Assembly (NCBI GenBank): GCA_030613285.1
Contig: JAUWME010000101.1
Location: forward strand, 1-7,420
Length of the DNA: 7,420 bases
Reading direction: 5' to 3'
DNA from: Candidatus Zymogenus sp.
GTDB lineage: Bacteria; Desulfobacterota; Zymogenia; Zymogenales; Zymogenaceae
A program made the position numbers and the translations under genes. Positions 1 to 5,616 of the stretch are shown here, piece after piece (the first letter of the stretch is position 1; the number at the start of each line of letters is the position of its first letter). The notes under the pieces were generated by a model that saw nothing but the letters and a program-made list of their open reading frames with translations, was not told the origin of the DNA and ran no database searches.

Positions 1-1353
1 ACGCAGTGCGATGACATTGGGGTGAGACGGCATATAAAAAGCAAGCTCGGCCGTCGCGCCATACTCTTGTGTAAAGACAAAAACCTTCTCTTCTCCACCC
101 ATCTCTATGTAAACCTCCTCGCCCCTTTCTCCAAGGATGTCCCACCCCCGAAGCCCATTGGTGGGGTCTCGCTCCGGGTCTTCTGCAAGTATTTTGGGGG
201 CAATTTTCCAGATTACATCGAAGTTGTAGGCAAATACGTTTAGGGAAATGAGAAAGATCAGGGTAAACCAGCTGTATTGCAGGAATCTCTTTCTTTTTAA
301 TCCCTTGTAATTTTTTAGCGCCTCGTCGATGACACAGCCGAAGACGAGAAACGGCCCAATATATCCGAGCATCGGCCAGTTTGCCTCTGCCCTGCCCCGC
401 ATGCTCATTAGTATTATCAAGATAAAAATAGGCGCCGATGTAAAAAAGATGAGGCGGTAAAGCTCCTTTTTCTCTTTAAACGCCCTTTTGATTATCAAAT
501 AGTAGATATAGACGAATGGAATGAAGATAAATGGCGTCAACAATCCGACCTGCCCGCCGATAAACTCCAAAATGGTCAGGGGGTTAAACTCCCTCGATCT
601 TGTGATTCCGCCAAGCCCAAAGGCGTGTCTAAACATGGCAAAATCGTGGTGCCAGTTCCAGTAGAGGACTGGGGCAGACACGACAAAGGCCAGTAGCACC
701 GCAAGATAGAAATGGGGCGATTTTAGCCATCTCCTCATTTTGGGTGATGTGATTACGTAGAGAATCACCATAAAAGAGTAAAACCAGTACATAATGTGGG
801 TCAAAAGCCCCAGCCCCAAGAAGAGACCGACGATGTACCAGAGCGCTGCCCCCTCTTTGAGGTTTTCATCTTTGGCATCTTTTTCAGTTATTTTAAAGAG
901 GAGATAAATCATCATGGGATAAAAGAATATCATCGGGGAGTAGTAAGTCATAATCAACCCACCCGCCAGCGATATCGGCATCAGGTTGAAGAGAAAGGCA
1001 GCCGCAAAACCAGCCCTGGGCGATTTGAACATATCCTTTGCCGCAATGTAAAAGATGACCGATGTTGCTGTCATAAAGAAAACTGCTCCAATCCTGACCC
1101 CAACCACGGTGTCCCCGAAGAGGGCGGTGGTAAAGGCGATAATGTATGCCACCACCGGCCCTTGGTCAAAATAGCTGGGAGCAAGCCTTCGGGACCAATC
1201 CCAGAAATAGGCTTCATCGGGGACGAGGTTTAGCGGGCCGTACATAATGTAGAGGATTCTAATGACGGTAAAGATTAGTATTACCGTTAGTAGCGCAAGA
1301 AAATATTTTTTCTCAAGATTATTTTCAAGACTTAAATCTTTTTCATCGGACAT
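1..1353 (-). CDS. ArnT/PMT-type membrane glycosyltransferase (GT39/GT83-like), C-terminus cut by window edge
   Basis: An uninterrupted minus-strand frame starts at the ATG complementary to 1351-1353 and stays open to base 1, giving 451 residues without a stop. An AAGGA Shine-Dalgarno lies 7 nt upstream. After a short polar N-terminus there are many hydrophobic segments (about residues 17-38, 66-80, 86-104, 115-155, 170-203, 214-232, 265-288, 300-317, 327-342, 359-376), as in multi-pass inner-membrane enzymes. The first periplasmic loop carries DEAYFWDWSRRLAPSYFDQG (46-65), matching the DEAY-W-W...YFD-P signature of this superfamily; the acidic pair D46-E47 is the expected catalytic/metal site. 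The motif RAEANWP (321-327) and the C-terminal pattern DPTNGL-GWDILG...AELAFYMP (396-442) are typical of bacterial members annotated as family 39 glycosyltransferases. Such enzymes move a sugar from a polyprenyl-phosphate donor to lipid A, protein or another envelope acceptor; substrate cannot be told here. It is divergent from ndk. Confidence 0.9.
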   Translation of the reverse strand, partial: MSDEKDLSLENNLEKKYFLALLTVILIFTVIRILYIMYGPLNLVPDEAYFWDWSRRLAPSYFDQGPVVAYIIAFTTALFGDTVVGVRIGAVFFMTATSVIFYIAAKDMFKSPRAGFAAAFLFNLMPISLAGGLIMTYYSPMIFFYPMMIYLLFKITEKDAKDENLKEGAALWYIVGLFLGLGLLTHIMYWFYSFMVILYVITSPKMRRWLKSPHFYLAVLLAFVVSAPVLYWNWHHDFAMFRHAFGLGGITRSREFNPLTILEFIGGQVGLLTPFIFIPFVYIYYLIIKRAFKEKKELYRLIFFTSAPIFILIILMSMRGRAEANWPMLGYIGPFLVFGCVIDEALKNYKGLKRKRFLQYSWFTLIFLISLNVFAYNFDVIWKIAPKILAEDPERDPTNGLRGWDILGERGEEVYIEMGGEEKVFVFTQEYGATAELAFYMPSHPNVIALR

Positions 1354-1430
1354 TCTTTTTTCCTTCAGTTTACGTTATTTGTTTAAATCACTTTTTGGTG
1401 CTTTCCTTACATCTTCTTTTGATCAATCCT

Positions 1431-1459
1431 AATAAATCACATTTTAAATAAAATATCAA
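1431..1459 (-). promoter_or_regulatory. Candidate sigma70-type promoter for the glycosyltransferase
   Basis: On the minus strand, TTGATA (complement of 1454-1459) is followed after 17 bp by TTTATT (complement of 1431-1436). The -10 is preceded by TGA, an extended -10 (TGn) element. The predicted transcript would start near 1425 and give a leader of about 70 nt. The -35 matches consensus at 5 of 6 positions and the -10 at 4 of 6. In DNA this AT-rich such matches also arise by chance. Confidence 0.4.
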
Positions 1460-1487
1460 TCATTTTGGTAATAGCATTGGAAGTAGC

Positions 1488-1529
1488 TTAGAAAGTGGTA
1501 GTGTTAATTAGCGTGAGTTAGAAAGTTGT
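1488..1529. repeat. Short direct repeat, 30-bp period
   Basis: TTAGAAAGTGGT (1488-1499) and TTAGAAAGTTGT (1518-1529) share 11 of 12 bases and start exactly 30 bp apart, close to three helical turns. They lie upstream of the ndk promoter candidate. This could be a pair of regulator half-sites or chance in AT-rich DNA. Confidence 0.35.
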
Positions 1530-1573
1530 GTTGTGCAGTTTTAGGATAGTAGATTTTTGCGCCTCTAAAATTC

Positions 1574-1602
1574 TTGACATAACAAGGATAAGTTGGTATC
1601 CT
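1574..1602 (+). promoter_or_regulatory. Strong candidate sigma70-type promoter for ndk-rlmN
   Basis: A perfect -35 TTGACA (1574-1579) is followed by a 17-bp spacer and TATCCT (1597-1602, 4 of 6 consensus). Transcription would begin near 1609, giving a leader of about 85 nt before the ndk ATG. Perfect -35 and ideal spacing make this the best promoter match in the divergent region. Confidence 0.65.
1585..1602. repeat. Inverted repeat overlapping the ndk -10 (possible operator)
   Basis: AGGATA (1585-1590), six bases, then TATCCT (1597-1602) form a perfect 6-bp inverted repeat centred in the spacer and covering the whole -10. A further AGGATA copy lies at 1543-1548. The position would suit repressor binding, but no regulator is identifiable, and short symmetry can occur by chance. 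Confidence 0.35.
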
Positions 1603-1672
1603 AAAGGATTGAGCTAAGTTAAATTTCAATAATTAAAGTTAAAAAGTTAGTTAAATATTATGTTCAAAAACC

Positions 1673-1688
1673 TAAGGAGCCAAGGAGG
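1673..1688 (+). promoter_or_regulatory. Tandem Shine-Dalgarno sequences before ndk
   Basis: Two SD-like words lie in series: TAAGGAG (1673-1679) and AGGAGG (1683-1688). The second is 5 nt from the ATG at 1694 and fixes that start. The first is 14 nt away, too far to be used alone. The pair suggests efficient ribosome loading. Confidence 0.7.
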
Positions 1689-1693
1689 ATTCG

Positions 1694-2113
1694 ATGATTG
1701 AAAAAACCCTGTCCATAATAAAGCCGGATGGTGTAAAAAAAGGCGTTATCGGTGATATCGTAAAGACATTTGAGGAAAACGGGCTTAAAGTTGTCGCAAT
1801 GAAGATGATCCACATGAGCAAAAGAGAGGCGGAGGGATTTTACGCCGTTCATAAAGAGAAACCCTTTTTCCAGTCTTTGACAGACTTCATGTGTTCCGGG
1901 CCCTCTGTGGTTCAGGTCTTGGAGGGTAAAAATGCCATTGATAAAAATCGGGAAATTATGGGCGCCACCAACCCAAAAGATGCCGACCCCGACACAATCA
2001 GGGATAAACACGGGAGCTCCATCGAAGTGAATACAGTCCACGGCTCCGATGCCCCAGAAACGGCAAAAACCGAGATTGCATATTTCTTTTCAGATATCGA
2101 GACGTTCTCTTAA
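1694..2113 (+). CDS. ndk: Nucleoside diphosphate kinase
   Basis: This cytosolic enzyme moves the gamma-phosphate of ATP onto other (d)NDPs through a phosphohistidine and so balances nucleotide pools. The 139-residue product is full length for the bacterial family (about 140). The N-terminus reads [10 protein letters not shown], and the active-site signature is N-x-x-H-G-S-D at 113-119. The catalytic histidine is H116, with nucleotide-binding equivalents K10, Y50, F58, R86, T92, R103 and N113 all present. The ending [11 protein letters not shown] is also typical. The start is set by AGGAGG five bases upstream. It is probably the first gene of a unit with rlmN, 54 bp downstream with no terminator between. 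The antisense frame over this gene is a shadow. Confidence 0.98.
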   Translation: MIEKTLSIIKPDGVKKGVIGDIVKTFEENGLKVVAMKMIHMSKREAEGFYAVHKEKPFFQSLTDFMCSGPSVVQVLEGKNAIDKNREIMGATNPKDADPDTIRDKHGSSIEVNTVHGSDAPETAKTEIAYFFSDIETFS

Positions 2114-2167
2114 AAAGGATAATCTCATTTCAAAAAGTAAGTTAGAAATTTTTTTTGGGATATCAAC

Positions 2168-3271
2168 ATGAAAGACCTCCTTGGCCTCTATCCTCAAGAA
2201 ATCACCGAGATTGTAACGTCCCTGGGCGATAAACCTTTTCGGGCAAGGCAACTCCTCAAATGGATTTATTTAAAAGGAGTGAGCGATTTTGACGAGATGA
2301 CCGATCTCTCCATCGATTTCAGGGAGAGATTGTCAGCCTCAACCAAGATAAGCAAGCTCGTCTGTGAAAAGATAACCACATCAGGAAGAGAGGAGAATCT
2401 CCACAATGACGAAAAAGAGAGTGATGAGACGACTAAGCTCCTCTTTAGACTCGATGATGGTGAAAGAATCGAATCGGTTATAATTCCCGACGGCAAAAAG
2501 AGGACGCTTTGCATTTCAAGCCAGGTAGGTTGTGCCCTCGGCTGTACTTTTTGCATGACGGGAAAGATGGGCTTTGTCCGAGACCTGACTGCAGCCGAGA
2601 TTGTGGGGCAGGTAATTGCCGCCGGAAAATATCTTTCTGAGATTAAGGGAGAAGATGGAAGCGACGATGAGGGGATAAAGATATCCAATATTGTCTTTAT
2701 GGGAATGGGGGAACCCCTCTTAAACTACGATGAGGTGGTAAGGGCCTACGACATCATTTCATCGGGATGGGGGCTGGAAATCTCTTGGAGGAAAATCACG
2801 ATTTCAACAGCGGGCATTCCAGACGCCATTTTGAGGCTGGGACGAGACAGAAACATCAACCTTGCGGTATCGCTTAACGCCCCGGACGACGAGACCAGAA
2901 GCTCGATAATGCCGATAAATAAAAAATATCCTTTAAGGGAGCTTATTGAGGCCCTGAAGAAATATCCCTTAAAGAGGAGAAGTCGTATTACCATCGAATA
3001 TGTCTTGATAAATGGGATAAATGACTCTCAAGATCATGCTCATGAACTTTCAAGGATCGTTTCGGGTCTCAAGATAAAGGTCAATTTGATCCCGTTCAAT
3101 CCATATCCGGGATCCGAATATGAGCGTCCAAATCCAGATATTGTTTCCCGTTTTCAAGCAATACTCATAAAATTAAACATCAACGCAATTGTCAGAAAGA
3201 GCAAGGGGAGAGATATCTCTGCGGCCTGCGGTCAGCTTGCCACAGAGAAAAAAATTCGTAAGGGCCACTAA
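2168..3271 (+). CDS. rlmN: Dual-specificity 23S rRNA/tRNA (adenine-C2)-methyltransferase RlmN
   Basis: RlmN is a cytosolic radical-SAM enzyme. In characterised members it methylates C2 of A2503 in 23S rRNA and of A37 in some tRNAs. The 367-residue product has an N-terminal helical domain (FRARQLLKWIYLKGVSDFDEMT, split here as FRARQL 24-29 and WIYLKG 32-37) and a radical-SAM barrel. The 4Fe-4S cysteines are C122, C126 and C129 in GCALGCTFCMTGKMGF. Also present are the MGMGEPLLNYDEV SAM-binding segment (178-190), S235-N237 in AVSLNAP, and N311 in IPFNPYPGS. The methyl-carrier cysteine is C354 in SAACGQLA, and C115 is the conserved cysteine before the cluster. Together these favour RlmN over Cfr. 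Two acidic stretches, about 72-88 and 157-169, look longer than usual. The Shine-Dalgarno is weak (GGGA, 2157-2160, 7 nt spacing), which suggests modest translation or coupling to ndk. Confidence 0.97.
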   Translation: MKDLLGLYPQEITEIVTSLGDKPFRARQLLKWIYLKGVSDFDEMTDLSIDFRERLSASTKISKLVCEKITTSGREENLHNDEKESDETTKLLFRLDDGERIESVIIPDGKKRTLCISSQVGCALGCTFCMTGKMGFVRDLTAAEIVGQVIAAGKYLSEIKGEDGSDDEGIKISNIVFMGMGEPLLNYDEVVRAYDIISSGWGLEISWRKITISTAGIPDAILRLGRDRNINLAVSLNAPDDETRSSIMPINKKYPLRELIEALKKYPLKRRSRITIEYVLINGINDSQDHAHELSRIVSGLKIKVNLIPFNPYPGSEYERPNPDIVSRFQAILIKLNINAIVRKSKGRDISAACGQLATEKKIRKGH

Positions 3272-3293
3272 ACGCTCGTTTCTGCAAAAATAG

Positions 3294-3317
3294 TTCAGTA
3301 AAATTGTTTCAGTAAAA
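3294..3317. repeat. Direct repeat TTCAGTAAAA x2 upstream of the two-component promoter
   Basis: TTCAGTAAAA occurs at 3294-3303 and exactly again at 3308-3317, a 14-bp period. The pair lies 60-83 bp upstream of the -35 of the response-regulator promoter candidate. OmpR/PhoB-family regulators bind direct repeats, usually with an 11-bp period, so this could be an autoregulatory site, but the spacing is not the standard one. Confidence 0.35.
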
Positions 3318-3355
3318 GGGGACAAAAAAATAAAAGTATGATATGATGTAAAATT

Positions 3356-3367
3356 AAAGTGTACTTT
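3356..3367. repeat. Short inverted repeat AAAGT-GT-ACTTT
   Basis: Five-base arms (3356-3360 and 3363-3367) around a two-base centre lie just upstream of the response-regulator promoter and run into a T tract that ends at 3372. The centre is too tight for an RNA hairpin, so this is not an intrinsic terminator. It could be a protein site or chance. Confidence 0.2.
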
Positions 3368-3376
3368 TTTTTGATA

Positions 3377-3405
3377 TTGTCATTCCGATATTTTTCTAAT
3401 ATTAT
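3377..3405 (+). promoter_or_regulatory. Candidate sigma70-type promoter for the two-component genes
   Basis: TTGTCA (3377-3382, 5 of 6 consensus), a 17-bp spacer and TATTAT (3400-3405, 5 of 6) sit just before the response regulator. The transcript would begin near 3411, leaving about 22 nt to the GTG start, just enough for the GGGGG ribosome-binding stretch at 3420-3424. The -35 lies in TTGTCATT (3377-3384), which resembles one half of the inverted box described for CusR/CopR-type regulators. The matching other half is absent. Confidence 0.6.
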
Positions 3406-3433
3406 TTCATTATTAATTCGGGGGTAGATTAAA

Positions 3434-4102
3434 GTGAGGATTCTCATTGTAGAGGACGAAACAAAGGTGGCCTCTTTTATCAAACGAGGACTTGAGGAAG
3501 AGCATTACGCCGTTGATGTAGCTGAGGACGGAAAAGAAGCCGTCGAACTTGTAGACAGCTACGATTATGACCTTGCAATCCTTGACATTATGCTTCCAGA
3601 ACTGGATGGGCTTTCTGTACTTTCTCACATTCGCAGCGTCGGCAAGTCTACTCCTGTAATTCTCCTGACGGCAAAGGATATGGTGGAGGACAAAGTTAAG
3701 GGTCTGGATATGGGTGCCGATGATTATTTGACAAAACCTTTTGCGTTTGAGGAACTACTCGCGCGAATAAGGGTCTTATTGAGAAGGGGAAAGCCGGAAG
3801 AGAGCCTAAAACTTTCCATTGCCGATCTTGTCCTCGATCCCGTTACCCACAAGGTAACCAGAGATGGCAATAAAATAAGCCTTACGGCAAAAGAATACAG
3901 CCTCTTAGAATATCTCTTGAGAAACCAAGGAAGGGTGCTGACCCGAACGATGATTTCAGAGCATGTATGGGACATCAAACACGATACCTTTACTAATGTG
4001 ATCGATGTTTACATAAATTATCTTAGAAATAAAATAGACAAGGGTCATTCAAAAAAGCTTTTACACACAATCAGGGGTGTCGGTTACAAGTTAGAGGAAT
4101 AG
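3434..4102 (+). CDS. OmpR/PhoB-family DNA-binding response regulator
   Basis: This cytosolic transcription factor should be phosphorylated by the kinase encoded directly downstream. The 222-residue length is standard. The receiver domain (1-117) has the acidic pair E7-D8, phosphoacceptor D51 in LAILDIMLP, switch T79 in LLTAKD, and K101 in DYLTKPF. The C-terminal winged-helix domain (about 125-222) has the family landmarks LTAKEYSLLEYLL, GRVLTRTMISEHVW, VIDVYINYLRNKID and HTIRGVGYKLE. Among OmpR subgroups the wording around the recognition helix (DTFTNVIDVYINYLRNKID) recalls CusR/CopR/MprA-like regulators, but this does not establish a metal signal. The start is GTG: the product begins MRILIVEDE as expected, with GGGGG 9 nt upstream. 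The stop is 3 bp before the kinase ATG, so the two are one operon. Confidence 0.95.
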   Translation: MRILIVEDETKVASFIKRGLEEEHYAVDVAEDGKEAVELVDSYDYDLAILDIMLPELDGLSVLSHIRSVGKSTPVILLTAKDMVEDKVKGLDMGADDYLTKPFAFEELLARIRVLLRRGKPEESLKLSIADLVLDPVTHKVTRDGNKISLTAKEYSLLEYLLRNQGRVLTRTMISEHVWDIKHDTFTNVIDVYINYLRNKIDKGHSKKLLHTIRGVGYKLEE

Positions 4103-4105
4103 ATC

Positions 4106-5515
4106 ATGTTTTTTACCACCATAAGAGCAAAATTGGTTGTATGGTACACACTTGCCCTGGCAATCATCTTTATCGCCTTTTCATCTATTCTCTACTTTTT
4201 CCTCTACAGCGCACTATACGACAGCGTTGACAAAAAGCTAACCACAATTGCGGAAATAACGGCCGATTCTACAACGAGAAGCATTGAGGATTCTGAGAAG
4301 TGGGATGAGTACCTCGAGGATTTCTTCGGCTTTAAACCCTCTACAAAATATATCCGCATCTTTGACAAATCGGGACATATCAATTACGGTGCAGACGAAG
4401 ATCGAATAATAAAGATTCCAATAACAGCAGAAATCATAAGGAATGCAGAAAAAGGTGAGATAATATTTGAGACTATTGAGGGTCTTGATGAACACCCGAT
4501 ACGGGTGATAAATTACCCGGTTTTACAGGAAAACCGTCTGGTAAATTTCGTTCAGGTGGGAACCTCCCTCGAATATGTACAAGATACGCTGATGAGACTT
4601 CTCATTATTATTCTCTTTACTGTACCCACCATTTTACTTCTCTCCAGTGTTGGTGGGTACTTTCTTGCTAAGGCGGCCTTGAGGCCTGTAGATGAAATTA
4701 CTACTCTGGCAAGATCAATAGGGGTAAAGGATCTATCACAAAGGATAAAAGTGAGAAATCCGAAGGACGAACTGGGGAGACTCGCCGAGACTTTTAATGA
4801 TATGTTGGAGCGCCTTAAAGAATCTTTTGCTCAGGCAAAGCAGTTCTCTGCCGACGCCTCCCATGAGCTCCGAACCCCTCTGACAATTTTGAAGGGAGAG
4901 AGTGAATGGGCGCTACGTTCTGCGCGAAACGTCAAAGATTATAAAACAACCCTCAAAAGCAACCTTGAGGAAATTGATCATATGAGCAGAATTATTGAGG
5001 ACCTCCTTATCCTTTCGAGGGCTGACACGGGTGAAATCCCCTTTGAACTAAAGCCTGTTCAACTCAAACCGATTCTAAAGGACATCTATGACTTGGGCAA
5101 GGTACTCGCCCACAAGAAAGGGCAGGAACTCCATCTTGATGTTCACGGACTTAACGCTATTTCTGTCATGGGAAACACATTGAAACTCAGACAGCTTTTT
5201 TTGAACCTCATCGATAACGGGCTAAAATACACAAAGGAAGGCGGAAGGATTGACTTGACAACCCAGATTAACTCCGACAATGTTGAGGTCAAAGTAAGTG
5301 ATAATGGAATTGGAATTTCCAAAGATGATCAAAAGAAGATATTCGATCGATTTTACAGGGCTGACAAAAACCGATCGAGGAAAGAAGGGGGCACAGGATT
5401 GGGGCTTGCGATATCCAGATTTATCACAGAGGCGCACGGAGGTACGCTAACGGTCTCAAGCACCCCCGGCATCGGAAGTACATTCATTGTAGAGTTGCCG
5501 CTCATAAAAAATTAG
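4106..5515 (+). CDS. HAMP-domain sensor histidine kinase
   Basis: This inner-membrane sensor probably autophosphorylates and passes phosphate to D51 of the adjacent regulator. It has 469 residues. TM1 is about 11-34, a periplasmic region of about 130 residues spans 35-163, and TM2 is about 164-188. HAMP follows at about 189-242 (ALRPVDEIT ... DELGRLAETFNDM). The dimerisation/phosphoacceptor domain has SHELRTPL with H253. The ATPase domain has the N box (N367, N371 in LNLIDNGLKYT), G1 DNGIGI (399-404), F box FDRFYRAD (413-420) and G2 GGTGLGLAI (428-436). All catalytic motifs are intact. The periplasmic part is rich in acidic and aromatic residues, and I recognise no ligand-binding fold in it, so the signal is unknown. 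AGAGGA (4093-4098), inside the end of the regulator gene and 7 nt from the ATG, indicates translational coupling. The order regulator-kinase-htrA suggests an envelope-stress role. Confidence 0.95.
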   Translation: MFFTTIRAKLVVWYTLALAIIFIAFSSILYFFLYSALYDSVDKKLTTIAEITADSTTRSIEDSEKWDEYLEDFFGFKPSTKYIRIFDKSGHINYGADEDRIIKIPITAEIIRNAEKGEIIFETIEGLDEHPIRVINYPVLQENRLVNFVQVGTSLEYVQDTLMRLLIIILFTVPTILLLSSVGGYFLAKAALRPVDEITTLARSIGVKDLSQRIKVRNPKDELGRLAETFNDMLERLKESFAQAKQFSADASHELRTPLTILKGESEWALRSARNVKDYKTTLKSNLEEIDHMSRIIEDLLILSRADTGEIPFELKPVQLKPILKDIYDLGKVLAHKKGQELHLDVHGLNAISVMGNTLKLRQLFLNLIDNGLKYTKEGGRIDLTTQINSDNVEVKVSDNGIGISKDDQKKIFDRFYRADKNRSRKEGGTGLGLAISRFITEAHGGTLTVSSTPGIGSTFIVELPLIKN

Positions 5516-5534
5516 AATTAGAATATTTTAATTC
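5515..5534. repeat. AT-rich inverted repeat at the kinase stop
   Basis: GAATTA (5515-5520) and TAATTC (5529-5534) form 6-bp arms around an 8-base loop, starting at the last base of the kinase stop codon. Its low GC content and the lack of a following T run make it a poor terminator, so read-through into htrA is expected. Confidence 0.3.
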
Positions 5535-5538
5535 CCGT

Positions 5539-5570
5539 TTAATGTGAAATTAATACTTTTAGCAGATAAT
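5539..5570 (+). promoter_or_regulatory. Operator-like palindrome and -10-like box upstream of htrA
   Basis: TTAAT (5539-5543), GTGAA, ATTAA (5549-5553) is a perfect 5-bp inverted repeat. With flanking bases it approaches GT(a)TTAAT-N5-ATTAATAC. A -10-like GATAAT (5565-5570) follows, but no -35 lies at the right spacing (TTAATG at 5539 is 20 bp away). An activator-dependent promoter would look like this, and the neighbouring response regulator is the obvious candidate. This is inference only. Confidence 0.3.
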
Positions 5571-5616
5571 ATAAGAACTTAAAAAAATACAAATAACGTT
5601 TGGAGGTTTTTTCAAA

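Larger units (their letters stand above)
1354..1693. other. Divergent intergenic region, AT-rich
   Basis: These 340 bp separate the leftward glycosyltransferase from rightward ndk and contain no credible ORF or RNA gene. They hold a promoter candidate on each strand, a perfect 14-bp AT palindrome (ATTTTA-AA-TAAAAT, 1441-1454), a direct repeat ATCAATC (1422-1428 and 1455-1461, 33 bp apart), a second direct repeat around 1488-1529, and an inverted repeat over the ndk -10. The ndk-proximal part (1610-1670) is rich in GTTA/TTAA words with no clear structure. Confidence 0.7.

Noticed and set aside
22..243. 73-residue plus-strand ORF
   Set aside because: It is antisense to the C-terminal part of the glycosyltransferase, with no domain and no Shine-Dalgarno evidence.
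796..1233. 145-residue plus-strand ORF
   Set aside because: It lies antisense inside the glycosyltransferase gene, whose product has clear family motifs across this span. The ORF's own product is Cys/His/Pro-rich without any recognisable domain.
2140..2148. AGTTAGAAA upstream of rlmN, matching 1516-1524
   Set aside because: A single 9-base AT-rich match over 600 bp away is expected by chance; no further shared structure was seen.
3270..3281. AAACG-CT-CGTTT after the rlmN stop as a terminator
   Set aside because: The stem is only 4-5 bp with a tiny loop and is not followed by a U-run, so I do not call a terminator between rlmN and the two-component genes.
3295..3628. Two minus-strand ORFs near the response regulator start
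   Set aside because: Both overlap the promoter and receiver domain coding region and show no motifs. They come from AT-rich intergenic DNA plus antisense.
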